A stretch of DNA of 64,000 nt from Demequina flava (GCF_000975035.1 NZ_BBRA01000002.1:660823-724822), one strand, 5' to 3'; positions 36,374 to 45,872 are shown, numbered from the stretch's first letter. The notes: generated by a model not told the origin, from the sequence alone. Made by a program: numbers and translations.

Positions 36374-36847
36374 CTAGGGGCAGTACGGCTGCAGCGACGC
36401 CTCGTAGCCCGCGACGGCCAGCGCGTCGATCATGTGCTGGCCGTGCTCGGCCTCATTGGGGACCGCGTACCAGGTGGCTCCGTCGCCAACGACTTCCAAA
36501 TCAGTGGCGACGTAGCCGTTCTCGCAGGCCTCCGCGCGCTCCTCGGTGTCGACGTTCCAGTCGAACGGCAAGACAACCGGCATCGGCACGTCGTCGACAT
36601 AACAAACAGTGCTCGAGCGCTCCAGGTCGCAGTCCAGGTCCGCGGCCGCGAGCGCTTCGTCAAGGTTCTCGTTCGTGACCGGGGTCAGCCCGCTGTCACT
36701 GCCGTCTTCTGACACGGAAGGCGCTGGGCTCGCCGATGCGCCCGCTTCCACCGAACTGTCCACATCGTCGCCGCCACTGCTGCACGCAGCAAGGACCACC
36801 GCTGCCGCCGCTGCGGCAGCCAGCATTCGCACCCGCTTCATACCCAT
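36374..36847 (-). CDS. Hypothetical lipoprotein
   Basis: 157 residues beginning MGMKRVRML, with an alanine-rich signal peptide and lipobox LAAC followed by SSGGDD. A Ser/Pro/Asp-rich linker (about 30-55) precedes a small domain with four cysteines (CDLERSSTVC, ACENGY, QPYC) that could form two disulfides. ATG 36847 (AGGA seven bases upstream) and ATG 36841 (GGAG eight bases upstream) are equally plausible; the longer frame to 36916 is a shadow. No family recognised. Confidence 0.78.
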   Translation of the reverse strand: MGMKRVRMLAAAAAAAVVLAACSSGGDDVDSSVEAGASASPAPSVSEDGSDSGLTPVTNENLDEALAAADLDCDLERSSTVCYVDDVPMPVVLPFDWNVDTEERAEACENGYVATDLEVVGDGATWYAVPNEAEHGQHMIDALAVAGYEASLQPYCP

Positions 36848-36968
36848 GTCTCCATCCTGCCAGCCGCGCCCGGGCATGGCACCCAAGCAAGCATCGGCCC
36901 TCCCCTCGCACGCCACGTGCGACCATCAGGCGCCCACGCCCCAGCGTGGCCCAACCGACAGGACTTCC

Positions 36969-37670
36969 TTGACTGAGACCCCTCCGCGACGCACGCACGC
37001 ACGGACCGCCGCGATTGTCGTCTTCACGCTCGGCACCCTGCTGTGCTTCCTCGGCGCGCCCATCGCCGTTGATGTCTTCACGGACCACGAGCCGTGGGCC
37101 CTGATCACGCTCGCGCTAGTGGAGCTCGCGCTCGCTGTCGCGATCGTGGCGTGGTGGTTGCGGCGGCGCAGGCTTGGGGCCGATGCCGTGGGAGCCACCC
37201 GCGCACACTGGAAGCGGGATGCGGCCTGGGGTGCGGCGACGGTGGTCCCGCGCTTCCTTCTCGAGTTTGCGATCTTGATTCCGCTGGCTGGCGGCATCGA
37301 CAACGACGGTGTGCAAGAGGTGCTGCGCAACATCGCTGACGGCGCACCGGCGTTCGCGGCGGCGCTGATCCTCGGCGTCGTGGGCGGCGGCATCGCGGAG
37401 GAACTGTATTTCCGTGGCTTCCTCATCGGGGCCGTGCCGCGTGAGTTTGCGAACCGGAAGCGTGCGCGCGCCGTGGCTATCGCGGTGTCGATTGTGCTGT
37501 TCTCGCTGCTGCACTTGCCGGCGACCATGCCGGACCTAATCTCGATCCTGGTGGCCTCGGTCACCTACGTGGCGCTGTTTGCCTGGACTGACCGCCTGAC
37601 CGCGCCCATCGTGGCGCACTCGCTGTGGAACATCGTTGCCGTGCTCGGCGTCGCGGTGATCTACGGCTGA
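36969..37670 (+). CDS. CPBP-family intramembrane glutamic protease
   Basis: A 233-residue membrane protein of the CAAX protease and bacteriocin-processing family. It has about seven hydrophobic segments and the catalytic motifs EELYFRGFL (paired glutamates and arginine), LLHLP, and HSLWN near the end. I place the start at TTG 36969 because AGGA lies five bases upstream and the first membrane helix begins 12 residues later; the open frame continues upstream without a ribosome-binding site. It is divergent from the lipoprotein gene. Substrate unknown. Confidence 0.85.
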   Translation: MTETPPRRTHARTAAIVVFTLGTLLCFLGAPIAVDVFTDHEPWALITLALVELALAVAIVAWWLRRRRLGADAVGATRAHWKRDAAWGAATVVPRFLLEFAILIPLAGGIDNDGVQEVLRNIADGAPAFAAALILGVVGGGIAEELYFRGFLIGAVPREFANRKRARAVAIAVSIVLFSLLHLPATMPDLISILVASVTYVALFAWTDRLTAPIVAHSLWNIVAVLGVAVIYG

Positions 37671-37680
37671 TTTTGATCGG

Positions 37681-38634
37681 CTAAGCCGTGGCGGCGCGGT
37701 CCGCGCGCGCCCAGAAGTCTCGTAGCAACGCGGAGTGGCCTTCGGGGTTATCCAGCCAGGGCTGGTGACCCTCGCGATCGCGCACCACCACCGTGGATTG
37801 CGGTGCCTCTTGTGCCCACTCACGCACAGCATCGGGTGTAGCAAACGGATCCTGATCCCCCACGATCCACAGCGACGGCATGGGGAGGTCGCGGAGCGTC
37901 TCGGGTCCGGGCGCCCACCCCGGCCGCAGGCCCCGCCAGTCCGCGCCAAGTCCCAGCGCGGCAAGGTCGTGGGTGTAGGTGTCGGTGTAGCGGGCGAGGG
38001 CCACGCGCCAGGCCTGTTGCTCGGGGCTCAGGCCACCGCGCGCGAGCAGTTCCGTGTGGCCCATCGTCTTGAAGGACCGCTCAAAGTCACGTTCCGTGAC
38101 GGGCCAGCGCGCCACGATCGCCGCGACGGGCTTGAACGTTGCGACCCGCATTGCGCGCGGCAACGTCATGCCCTGCACCGCCGGGACACCCTCGAGCGTG
38201 AGGCTGCGCACTAAATCCGGCCGGTGCTGCGCGAGGGCAATCGCGGCCATCCCGCCGGCAGAATTGCCGACCACGTGCACGGGGCCGTCTCCCAGCTGGT
38301 CGGCGACGGCAGCCATCGCAGCGGCGATCTGCCCCGAGGCACCCGTGGGCGTCAGTGTCGAGGTGTCGAGCGGTTCGCTCAGCGCGCAGCCAGGGCGGTC
38401 CAGCACAATGCTGCGATACCCAGGCACAACGGCCACGAGCGGCACATAGACGCCACCCGCCGTCGGCGTGCCATGGATGAAGAGAACGGAAGGCCCCTCG
38501 CCGGACACCATCGCGCGGACCCTGATCCCAGACTCGGGAACCGTCACCCAATGCTCTTGGGGCTCCAGACCTTCACTCGCCCACAGCTCAGCCTCAGCGG
38601 CCCTGTAGCGAGCATCGTCCCGCTTGGATCGCAT
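37681..38634 (-). CDS. Alpha/beta-hydrolase
   Basis: A 317-residue hydrolase. The oxyanion-hole motif FIHGTPTAGG (about 51-60), nucleophile elbow GNSAGG (about 121-126) and the acid/base pair in VGDQDPF and EGHQPW make a complete Ser-Asp-His triad. Cytoplasmic, no signal peptide. GGGGGAGGG precedes the ATG, and the start codon itself lies within a copy of GGGCCGATGC. Substrate unknown (esters, epoxides or C-C bonds are all possible). Confidence 0.88.
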   Translation of the reverse strand: MRSKRDDARYRAAEAELWASEGLEPQEHWVTVPESGIRVRAMVSGEGPSVLFIHGTPTAGGVYVPLVAVVPGYRSIVLDRPGCALSEPLDTSTLTPTGASGQIAAAMAAVADQLGDGPVHVVGNSAGGMAAIALAQHRPDLVRSLTLEGVPAVQGMTLPRAMRVATFKPVAAIVARWPVTERDFERSFKTMGHTELLARGGLSPEQQAWRVALARYTDTYTHDLAALGLGADWRGLRPGWAPGPETLRDLPMPSLWIVGDQDPFATPDAVREWAQEAPQSTVVVRDREGHQPWLDNPEGHSALLRDFWARADRAATA

Positions 38635-38683
38635 CGGCCCTCCCCCGTGCTGTTCCGGCTGTCAGGATCTACTCTCGCACGGC

Positions 38684-40228
38684 TTAGTCGACCGAGGTCG
38701 CGAGATCGTTCTCCTTGACGAACAGCAACGCGATGAACGCCGTGATCGCCAGCGGAATCATGAGCGCGAAGATCGGCAGCAGCGCCTCGTTGTAGGACTC
38801 GATGATGGGGACGCGGATCGCCTCGGGCAGCGAGTTGATGAGCGCGGGTGTGAAGGAGTTCGCCGACTCCCCGGTGGACTGAGCAGCCTCGCCCAGTCCG
38901 GCGAGGTGCTCGTCGAGTTCGGCGGTGAGGCGGGTCGCGAAGACAGATCCGACTACTGCCGATCCCACCGTCGCTCCTACCTGTCGGAAGTAGTTGGTGG
39001 AGGCGGTCGCGGTGCCGACCATGGAGTTCGGGAATGAGTTCTGCACAATGAGCACGATGATCTGCATGCCCAGGCCAATGCCGATACCGAACACGGCCAT
39101 GTAGGTGCACAGCAGCCACGTGGGTGAGTCGACCTGGAGCGTCGAGAGCAGGTAGAGGCCGATGCCCATGACGACCGCGCTCGCGAGCGGGAACACCTTG
39201 TAGCGGCCGGTGCGCGAGACGGCCTGGCCGGCGGCAATGGAGGAGACGAGCAGTCCGCCCATCATCGGCACCATGAGCAGGCCCGCGACTGTTGCGGAGA
39301 CTCCGGTCACCATCTGGATGTAGGTGGGCATGTAGCCCACGGCACCGAACATCGCGATGCCGATCATGAGGCCGGCGATGGTCGCTGCGGTGAAGTTGCG
39401 GTCGCGGAAGAGGGCCAGCGGGATGATGGGCTGCTCCGCGCGGCCCTCGGCCCACACAAACAGGGTTGCGAGGACGACGGTCGCGCCGATGAGGCCCAGC
39501 ACCTGCGGGCTATCCCACGCGTAGGTGCCGCCGCCCCAGGTGCAGACAAGAACCAGGCTCGTTGTCGCCGCGGACAGCAACGCCATGCCCAGGTAGTCGA
39601 TGCGTTTGCGCTCGGTCTCTTGGCGCGGGGGAAGCTTGAGGAACGCGAGCGTCGAGGCAATCGCGATCAGGCCTAGCGGGATCGACATCCAGAAGGTCCA
39701 GCGCCAACCCGGGCCTTCGGTCATCCAGCCGCCCAGGAGCGGACCAATGACGGAGGAGACCGCGAAGACGGAGCCCATGATGCCCATGTACTTGCCGCGT
39801 TCGCGGGCGGGCACAACATCGGCGATAGCGGCCTGGGACAAGATGATGAGGCCACCGCCGCCGAGTCCCTGAATCACGCGACCCGCGATGAGGAGCTCGA
39901 TGTTGGGGGCCAGCCCGCCCACGATGGAGCCGGCGATGAAGATGGTGATCGCTGTGAGGAGCGCGGGCTTGCGGCCGACGATGTCGCTCAGGCGTCCGTA
40001 GATCGGCATCACGATGGTGGACGCCAGGATGTACGAGGTGATGACCCACGTCATGTGATTCATGCCGTCGAGCTCGCCCACGATGGTGGGCAGCGCGGTC
40101 GAGAGCACTGTCTGGTTCAAAGCGGCCAGCAGCATGGTGATCATGAGGCCGATGAACAGCAGGGTCAGGTGTCGTTGCGCTTCCGGGGTGCGGGTGGTTG
40201 CCGGGCGCGCGACGTGGGCGGTCGTCAC
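38684..40228 (-). CDS. MFS drug efflux transporter, DHA2 (14-helix) family
   Basis: A proton-driven exporter of 514 residues with 14 predicted membrane helices. Family motifs include LNQTVLSTALPTIVGEL (helix 1), the loop motif YGRLSDIVGRKPALL (about 77-91) and GPLLGGWMTE (about 162-171, antiporter motif C). GTG at 40228 with AAGGAGA upstream. It is directly downstream of its likely TetR repressor gene and carries a matching palindrome in its promoter. Exported compound unknown; EmrB/QacA relatives confer multidrug resistance. Confidence 0.92.
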   Translation of the reverse strand: MTTAHVARPATTRTPEAQRHLTLLFIGLMITMLLAALNQTVLSTALPTIVGELDGMNHMTWVITSYILASTIVMPIYGRLSDIVGRKPALLTAITIFIAGSIVGGLAPNIELLIAGRVIQGLGGGGLIILSQAAIADVVPARERGKYMGIMGSVFAVSSVIGPLLGGWMTEGPGWRWTFWMSIPLGLIAIASTLAFLKLPPRQETERKRIDYLGMALLSAATTSLVLVCTWGGGTYAWDSPQVLGLIGATVVLATLFVWAEGRAEQPIIPLALFRDRNFTAATIAGLMIGIAMFGAVGYMPTYIQMVTGVSATVAGLLMVPMMGGLLVSSIAAGQAVSRTGRYKVFPLASAVVMGIGLYLLSTLQVDSPTWLLCTYMAVFGIGIGLGMQIIVLIVQNSFPNSMVGTATASTNYFRQVGATVGSAVVGSVFATRLTAELDEHLAGLGEAAQSTGESANSFTPALINSLPEAIRVPIIESYNEALLPIFALMIPLAITAFIALLFVKENDLATSVD

Positions 40229-40273
40229 TCAATCTCCTTGCGTCTTGGGGTCGCAGGACCTTCGTCCTGCCTT

Positions 40274-40296
40274 AGTGCAGTTTATGCACTAGTGCA
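40274..40296. promoter_or_regulatory. TetR operator in the MFS promoter
   Basis: TGCACTAGTGCA (40285-40296) is a perfect 12-bp palindrome; AGTGCA (40274-40279) with TGCACT (40285-40290) gives a second overlapping dyad. It lies 57 bp before the MFS start and matches the site at the TetR gene. Confidence 0.75.
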
Positions 40297-40339
40297 AGTA
40301 TTTCCAAGTCGGGAGAATAGGGCCGATGCTTGGGTGGCC

Positions 40340-40951
40340 TTAACGCTCGCCGTGCAGCAGGCGCGTGAACAGGTCGATCGTGTCGTCGATCGTTTCCTGC
40401 GAGCGCGGCGTGGTGGCGGTCCCGTCGGGGCCGTCCGTGACCTTGAGGACCGCGCTCGCGAGCAGCACGAGTGACCGGAGTGTGCGCGGGTCGTCGCTCA
40501 AGCCGAGGTCGTATCTGGCGTTGCCTTCCACGATCACTTCCGCGACCTGGTCCTCGACCGCGCCTGCGTGCTCCCCCATCCGGCCGCGTACGGGAGGGAA
40601 CTCATGGACGATGGCGCGGCGGGCGGGGCGACCAATGTCCACGACCACTGTGGAGCGCCACACCGAGGACACCAGCTGGATGACCGCTGGGAAGAGCGAC
40701 TCCGGGGCCTGCGCGCGGAATGCTTCAACGGCTGAGGTGGCGACCTGCGGGGCGTTGAGCCCCAAGATCGCGTCTTCTTTCGAGGGGTAATAGTTGAAGA
40801 AGGTTCTGCGGGAAACCCCTGCACGCTCTGCGATGGCCTCGATCGTCGCACCCTCAATACCGTGCTCGCGCGCAAGCGCCACGGCAGCCTCGTGAAGGTC
40901 GCGCCATGTCCGCTCGCGTTGCCGCTGGCGCAGGCCCGGACTGTCCGACAT
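40340..40951 (-). CDS. TetR-family repressor of the MFS pump
   Basis: 203 residues. The N-terminal helix-turn-helix (about 20-62) reads TIEAIAERAGVSRRTFFNYYPSKEDAI, a textbook TetR DNA-binding domain; the C-terminus is the variable ligand domain. I prefer ATG 40951; the ATG at 40975 would overlap the operator TGCACTGGTGCA. The regulator and pump genes share near-identical palindromes, so both are probably derepressed when an inducer binds. Confidence 0.9.
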   Translation of the reverse strand: MSDSPGLRQRQRERTWRDLHEAAVALAREHGIEGATIEAIAERAGVSRRTFFNYYPSKEDAILGLNAPQVATSAVEAFRAQAPESLFPAVIQLVSSVWRSTVVVDIGRPARRAIVHEFPPVRGRMGEHAGAVEDQVAEVIVEGNARYDLGLSDDPRTLRSLVLLASAVLKVTDGPDGTATTPRSQETIDDTIDLFTRLLHGER

Positions 40952-40962
40952 ACCCCCATTCT

Positions 40963-40974
40963 TGCACTGGTGCA
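40963..40974. promoter_or_regulatory. TetR operator at the repressor gene start
   Basis: TGCACTGGTGCA differs by one base from the perfect palindrome at 40285-40296 and stands 11 bp before the chosen start codon. This suggests autoregulation. Confidence 0.7.
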
Positions 40975-41063
40975 TCCGGGCGCAGTGCGTTGCGTGTCAG
41001 ACCCCGGTGAGACGGTGTGGTCATGGCAACGGGAGGCGTTGCCGTGACCTGAGGGAGAGCATC

Positions 41064-41690
41064 ATGACGGATCCGAACTACACGGCGCTATTGCTGGTCA
41101 TCGACCGGTCAGGGTCAATGACGACCATTCGCGACGACATGCTGGGCGGACTCACCCGCCTGGTCGAGGCGCAAGCGGCCGAGCCCGGGCGCCTCACCAT
41201 CGACGTGGTCCAGTTCGACGACCAGATCGAGCACACCTATCACCTGTGCCCGCCGGAACTCGTGTCGCTTGAGCTCGAGCCTCGCGGCATGACTGCGTTG
41301 TGGGATGCGGTGGGACGCGGGATGGCGGACTTCGGTGCGGAACTCGCGGCCCTTCCTGAGGACGAGCGTCCGGGCAGCGTCCAGGTCGTCATCATCACCG
41401 ACGGCATGGAGAACTCCTCGCGTGAGTTCACTGGCGAGGGCCTCAGCACCGCGATCGCGCGGCAGCAGGCGGACTACTCGTGGAACTTCACGTTCCTGGG
41501 TGCGAATCAGGACGCCATTGCGACGGCCCGCGGCATGGGCATTGCGGCCGAGCACGCCCTGACCTACGCACCCGTCGATGGCGCAGTGGCGGCGGCGAAT
41601 GACGCCCTCAACATGCATGTGAGTGCGGTGCGTGCCGGAGACGCGTCTGGCTACACCGAGGCGCAGCGGTCCGCGGCCATGCGGCAATAG
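41064..41690 (+). CDS. VWA-domain protein
   Basis: A 208-residue von Willebrand factor A domain with an intact metal-ion-dependent adhesion site: DRSGS (14-18), the threonine in MTALWDA (about 75) and D in IITDGME (about 111). Such free-standing cytoplasmic VWA proteins bind partner proteins. GAGGGAGAGC precedes the ATG at 41064. No operon partner is present; the genes on either side are TetR regulators. Confidence 0.88.
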   Translation: MTDPNYTALLLVIDRSGSMTTIRDDMLGGLTRLVEAQAAEPGRLTIDVVQFDDQIEHTYHLCPPELVSLELEPRGMTALWDAVGRGMADFGAELAALPEDERPGSVQVVIITDGMENSSREFTGEGLSTAIARQQADYSWNFTFLGANQDAIATARGMGIAAEHALTYAPVDGAVAAANDALNMHVSAVRAGDASGYTEAQRSAAMRQ

Positions 41691-41876
41691 ATCAGAACGC
41701 CGGTGCGTAGGGTCGGACCCGTTTACACGGCAACGCCGTCGATAGACTCGCCACATAGGCACCCACCGATAATCTCCACGCGTAACATGGCGACGTAGAC
41801 AAGACTGTTGCGTGAGAAATTGTTTTTCACGCCGCCCCACGCCCGTCCCCCGAGGGACGTCCCCGAAAGGTCCCCC

Positions 41877-42551
41877 GTGTCCCCAGCGCCCGCGACCAAG
41901 AACGCAATTCTCCATGCGGCCGCAGCAGAAATTCTCGATCGAGGATTCGACGGCGCGTCCCTATCTGCAATTGCAGCCCGCCGGGGCTTAACGAAGGGTG
42001 CGCTGGCCTATCACTTTCCGTCTAAGCAGGCCATCGCGGAAGCGCTGATCGCGCGCGTCGAGCACACGATGCGACAGCAAACCCAGCAGGCCAGGGAGCG
42101 CTACCCACACTCTCCGTCGCACGCTCTACTCGCGTTCCTGTTGACACTCGGGACCTCGGTCATGAAGGACTCGTTGGTCCGGTCTGGATTCGCACTCTAC
42201 CTCGATAGATCATTGCCGCCGGAAATGCTGACAGCGCTGTCGGCGGCTTGGAACGACGCCATCGTGTCGTGCATTGAGGAAGCGAACAACCAAGGTGAGT
42301 TCACGCTCAGACTCGAAGGTGATCTCGCGGCGGAGTATCTTCTCGCCGTCAACGTCGGAGGAGTTCTCGCGCGCGAGCGCTCAGAACACGGTAGAGATGG
42401 CGTGGAATTGCGCTTCACGAGGCTTGCCCTGATCTCGATCGGCTATTCAGCAGACCAAGCCGAGTCGCTGGTAGCAGAAGTGGCCGCAGACCTGGGAACT
42501 GTCACACACCCACTCCTCAGCACCACACCGGTCACACAGTCGCACACCTAG
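41877..42551 (+). CDS. TetR-family regulator, ScbR/ArpA-like
   Basis: 224 residues. The helix-turn-helix (about 12-50) reads SLSAIAARRGLTKGALAYHFPSK, close to gamma-butyrolactone-type receptors, where KGALYFHF is typical. GTG 41877 has AAAGG seven bases upstream; the frame continues back to a TTG at 41808 without a site. It is convergent with the surface-protein gene (4-bp overlap), whose promoter carries three palindromes of TetR type. I infer that this protein binds them. Confidence 0.85.
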   Translation: MSPAPATKNAILHAAAAEILDRGFDGASLSAIAARRGLTKGALAYHFPSKQAIAEALIARVEHTMRQQTQQARERYPHSPSHALLAFLLTLGTSVMKDSLVRSGFALYLDRSLPPEMLTALSAAWNDAIVSCIEEANNQGEFTLRLEGDLAAEYLLAVNVGGVLARERSEHGRDGVELRFTRLALISIGYSADQAESLVAEVAADLGTVTHPLLSTTPVTQSHT

Positions 42552-44275
42552 CGGCCACCCCGAACGCTAACCTTCCTTGCCATAGCGCCACCGACCAAGC
42601 TCAGTGCAGCTGCGACACTGAGCAGTTTCCAAGGCCTATCCGTTCCCGTAGCGGCGAGCACGGAATCCGTAGTTTGTTGAGTGCGCTCAGAAGCCTCGAG
42701 GTTGCCAGCATCTTCAGTACCTCCGTCAGCGTTCTCACCGCTGTCGGGGCTCTCACCTGCGCCAGAACCCGCACCGGTGCCAGAGTCCTCACCGCCGTCA
42801 CCACTGCCAGCATCTTCAGTACCTCCGTCAGCGTTCTCACCGCTGTCGGGGCTCTCACCTGCGCCAGAACCCGCACCGGTGCCAGAGTCCTCACCTCCGT
42901 CACCACTGCCAGCATCTTCAGTACCTCCGTCAGCGTTCTCACCGCTGTCGGGGCTCTCACCTGCGCCAGAACCCGCACCGGTGCCAGAGTCCTCACCGCC
43001 GTCACCACTGCCAGCATCTTCAGTACCTCCGTCAGCGTTCTCACCGCTGTCGGGGCTCTCACCTGCGCCAGAACCCGCACCGGTGCCAGAGTCCTCACCT
43101 CCGTCACCATCAGCACCCTCTCCGCCAGGCGCGTCACTCGCTTGTCCATCAGATCCGTCGAGGCTTAGAAGGCCTCCGAACCCGTACATGTGAATTTCAC
43201 CCCCGGAGGTGGAGACGTTACCTGCGACGATCTGACCCTCTATCGGGCTCGACGCGTTCAGCGTCAAGGTGTTGTCCTGGGGAGCGAAAATGCTGCCCGA
43301 GACCTTCCGACCGGTGAGGGTGAAGTCAATGCCAGTCGCGTCTGGGTCGACGTTGTAGATGACATACGGCGCGATCGGGTTAGGCGACTCGTCGTTTGTC
43401 TGATTCGCGTCGGTAAAGGCGGGCAGTTCCACAGTTGCCCCTGCAGTGACGGGAACGTTGAAGATTAGGGTTGTCTCAGGTCCCAATGTCGCAGAGTCCG
43501 AACTGAAGGAAATGTTGAAGTTGTTACTCGCATCGGTGAGGGAGACCAAATTAGTCTTGCCTGCGACAAGGGTGACCATGCGTTCCCCTTGGTGGGATCC
43601 GGCCTCAAGCGCCACCGGGTGCGCATCGTTAAGATCACCTGCGGCGATACGCGCACTCATCGCGACCGCTTCCTCCTGGTCAGCCCCAAAATAGCTGGCA
43701 ACTTCAGATACCAACGGGAGGTCACTACTCTCTTGATTGATCTCGTCGGGAACGTAGATTCCTGGTGTACTGCCAGCGAAAGTACCCGCCGCAGAGACCC
43801 AAAGCCCTGTGGAGCCACGGACGTTGGACACAAGTGTGCTTGTGTCCTCAATCTTCACAAACCCAAGCTGACTGGCATCGATCCACCCCCGGGACGATAC
43901 CTCGATGAGCCCTTGGGTGCCGCTGGTATCGAAGGAACCCGCAACGAGGCGCGTCGGTTTACCGTCAATAACAGGGATCTCGTAACCAGGAGGCGTGAGC
44001 CCCGAGTTGTGAATGATGGGATACGACTTAGTCGTGGACAAGGCTCCGAAAACCGCGATGCTTCCTTCAGTTTCCGCGTTGTTGAGCGCAGCGTCCCCAT
44101 AGCTCACAACCGTGAATTGGCCGGCGAACTCCGCTATGGGGTTGATGCCTTGCTCGCCCCCGGCTGCTGGCACTCCAGCGCCGAAAGCGAGCGCGAACCC
44201 GAGGAATAGGGAAGCCAGAATTGCAATCCCCTTCGAATGACGCCCAACAAACCGTTCTCGCGACACTGCATGCAT
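42548..44275 (-). CDS. Choice-of-anchor A surface protein with C-terminal repeats and LAATG anchor
   Basis: 575 residues. A signal peptide (about 12-35, after RHSKG) is followed by a choice-of-anchor A domain (about 45-375), recognisable from [20 protein letters not shown] and [22 protein letters not shown]. Four 34-residue Gly/Ser/Asp/Glu repeats (about 388-523) form a stalk. The C-terminus has LAATG at 540, a hydrophobic helix and basic tail, a class-E-like sortase signal. Start uncertain: ATG 44275, GTG 44278 (best spacing from GGAG) and GTG 44284 are all possible. Three palindromes upstream suggest tight repression. Confidence 0.85.
   Translation of the reverse strand: MHAVSRERFVGRHSKGIAILASLFLGFALAFGAGVPAAGGEQGINPIAEFAGQFTVVSYGDAALNNAETEGSIAVFGALSTTKSYPIIHNSGLTPPGYEIPVIDGKPTRLVAGSFDTSGTQGLIEVSSRGWIDASQLGFVKIEDTSTLVSNVRGSTGLWVSAAGTFAGSTPGIYVPDEINQESSDLPLVSEVASYFGADQEEAVAMSARIAAGDLNDAHPVALEAGSHQGERMVTLVAGKTNLVSLTDASNNFNISFSSDSATLGPETTLIFNVPVTAGATVELPAFTDANQTNDESPNPIAPYVIYNVDPDATGIDFTLTGRKVSGSIFAPQDNTLTLNASSPIEGQIVAGNVSTSGGEIHMYGFGGLLSLDGSDGQASDAPGGEGADGDGGEDSGTGAGSGAGESPDSGENADGGTEDAGSGDGGEDSGTGAGSGAGESPDSGENADGGTEDAGSGDGGEDSGTGAGSGAGESPDSGENADGGTEDAGSGDGGEDSGTGAGSGAGESPDSGENADGGTEDAGNLEASERTQQTTDSVLAATGTDRPWKLLSVAAALSLVGGAMARKVSVRGGR
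42705..43112 (-). repeat. Four 102-bp tandem repeats within the surface-protein gene
   Basis: Units start at 42705, 42807, 42909 and 43011 and are nearly identical. A single base alternates (GCC GCC-type in copies 1 and 3, CTCC-type in 2 and 4), giving a hidden 204-bp period. Each encodes 34 residues rich in G, S, D, E and A. The last unit diverges over its final bases. Confidence 0.92.
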
Positions 44276-44354
44276 CACCTTCACAAGCTCCTCTCAGCTG
44301 GCTCTGCGCGGTGGCGTCACTCACGGTGGAGCCTCAGCTCGCCACACACACTTT

Positions 44355-44414
44355 CTAGACGATCGTCTAGTTCTAGTGTAGACGATCGTCTAGGCGTTTC
44401 TAGACGGTCGTCTA
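44355..44414. promoter_or_regulatory. Three operator palindromes at 22-bp spacing
   Basis: CTAGACGATCGTCTAG (44355-44370), TAGACGATCGTCTA (44379-44392) and TAGACGGTCGTCTA (44401-44414). The cores start at 44357, 44379 and 44401, exactly 22 bp apart, so three dimers would bind on the same face of the helix. They lie 80-140 bp before the surface-protein start. Confidence 0.85.
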
Positions 44415-44728
44415 TGCCGTGCGAAAGTGGCTGAAGGAATCTCAAGAGAACGAGGGGTTTAACAGCAGCTTCTACTCAATCGGCGCGTCAGGCGCACCGG
44501 TACAAATCTCCCGCCGGGGGGTGGCTCACGTGGGCAACCGCGCGTAACGTAGACGGAACTATTTACTCACGACGACTGGGTTTACGTGATGGCCAGCAAC
44601 CATGAGCAAGGCCGCGGGAACCGGTTGCCGCGACGGTATCCGCGACAGTGCGCACCAAGAATATGGCTAGCGACGACTCCGCCCCCACCGCCTCTGTCGC
44701 AGTTGCCAAGAGGGCATTCTGTAACGCC
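44415..44728. other. Non-coding stretch between surface-protein operators and ilvE
   Basis: About 310 bp with no supported gene. It receives the 3' end of ilvE. Short open frames occur but without start signals; I see no clear terminator. Confidence 0.5.
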
Positions 44729-45835
44729 TCAGGCGATGCGCTGCATCCAGCCGTAGATGTCCTCGGCGCGACCGTACTGGATGTCGGTGAGGCGCTTGCG
44801 GATCGCCATGGTGACGTCGCCTGCTTCTCCCCCGTTGACGGTCAAATCAAACTCGGGTGAGGCAAGGCGGCCCACGGGCGTAACGACTGCAGCCGTTCCG
44901 CACGCGAACACTTCGCCGATGTCTCCGCCGTCCACGCCTGCGCGAATCTCGTCGAGCGTGATGTCCTTCTCGACGACCTTGCGGTTGTCGTCTTCGAGGA
45001 GCCGAATGACGCTGGAGCGCGTGATGCCCTCAAGGATGGTGCCGGTGAGGCGGGGCGTCTCGATGGTGCCGTCCTTGCGCACCACGAAGACGTTCATGCC
45101 ACCGAGCTCTTCGAGGTAGCGGCCGTCGCGAGCGTCCAGGAACAGCACCTGCTGGCAGCCGTTCTCGAATGCTTGCTGCTGCGGGAGCAGGCTCGCGGCG
45201 TAGTTGCCGCCGCACTTCGCGTCGCCTGTACCGCCGGGGCCCGCGCGGTGATACCCCTGCGCAACCCAGATCGACACCGGCTTCACGCCGCCCTGGAAGT
45301 AGGGACCCACGGGCGAGGCGATCAGCAAGTAGTCAATGATGTGCGCCGGACGCACGCCGAGGAAGGCCTCGGAGGCAAACATGAAGGGGCGCAGGTACAG
45401 GCTGGACTCTTCTGAGCCGGGCACCCACGCCTCGTCCGCCGCGACGAGCGCCTCAATGGATCCGAGGAAGTCGTCCAACTCCACCTCGGGCAACGCCAAG
45501 CGGCGAGCGGACTTGTTGAACCGCTCCCCATTGGCCTCGGGACGGAACAGCCAGACCGAGCCGTCGTCCCAGCGGTATGCCTTCAGACCCTCGAAGATCT
45601 CCTGCGCGTAATGCAAGACAGCCGCCGCCGGATCCATCTGAAGCGGACCGTAAGGGTCAACGCGACGGTCCGCCCAACCCTCGCCCTGGCGCCACTGCAT
45701 GCGCACCATGTGATCGGTGAACTGCGTCCCAAACTGAAGGTCGGAGAGCGCCTGAGCCCGAGCATCGGCCGAAAGCGGCTGTGGATGTGGCTGGACGGCG
45801 AAAGCCTCGGCACGCGAGGAGGAAGCGGCGGTCAC
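44729..45835 (-). CDS. ilvE: Branched-chain amino acid aminotransferase
   Basis: Interconverts branched-chain 2-oxoacids and valine, leucine or isoleucine using glutamate and PLP. 368 residues of class IV fold; the PLP-binding lysine is in GTGDAKCGGNYAAS (about 205). Other class IV motifs are YAQEIFEGLKAYR and LEELGGMNVF. I prefer GTG 45835, which has AAAGG eight bases upstream. The GTG at 45910 would run through a strong hairpin. It is downstream of leuB, the last gene of the branched-chain cluster on this strand, and is separated from it by that hairpin. Confidence 0.93.
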   Translation of the reverse strand: MTAASSSRAEAFAVQPHPQPLSADARAQALSDLQFGTQFTDHMVRMQWRQGEGWADRRVDPYGPLQMDPAAAVLHYAQEIFEGLKAYRWDDGSVWLFRPEANGERFNKSARRLALPEVELDDFLGSIEALVAADEAWVPGSEESSLYLRPFMFASEAFLGVRPAHIIDYLLIASPVGPYFQGGVKPVSIWVAQGYHRAGPGGTGDAKCGGNYAASLLPQQQAFENGCQQVLFLDARDGRYLEELGGMNVFVVRKDGTIETPRLTGTILEGITRSSVIRLLEDDNRKVVEKDITLDEIRAGVDGGDIGEVFACGTAAVVTPVGRLASPEFDLTVNGGEAGDVTMAIRKRLTDIQYGRAEDIYGWMQRIA

Positions 45836-45872
45836 GTCAAGGCCTTTCTCGAACTGACTGAAATGTGCGCTA

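Noticed and set aside
42705..43112. Possible CRISPR-like array
   Set aside because: Units are 102 bp, contiguous and coding, with no unique spacers and no cas genes.
42601..43193. Long open frames on the plus strand across the 102-bp repeats
   Set aside because: They arise because the repeat is free of stop codons in several frames; the real gene is on the minus strand with signal peptide and LAATG anchor.
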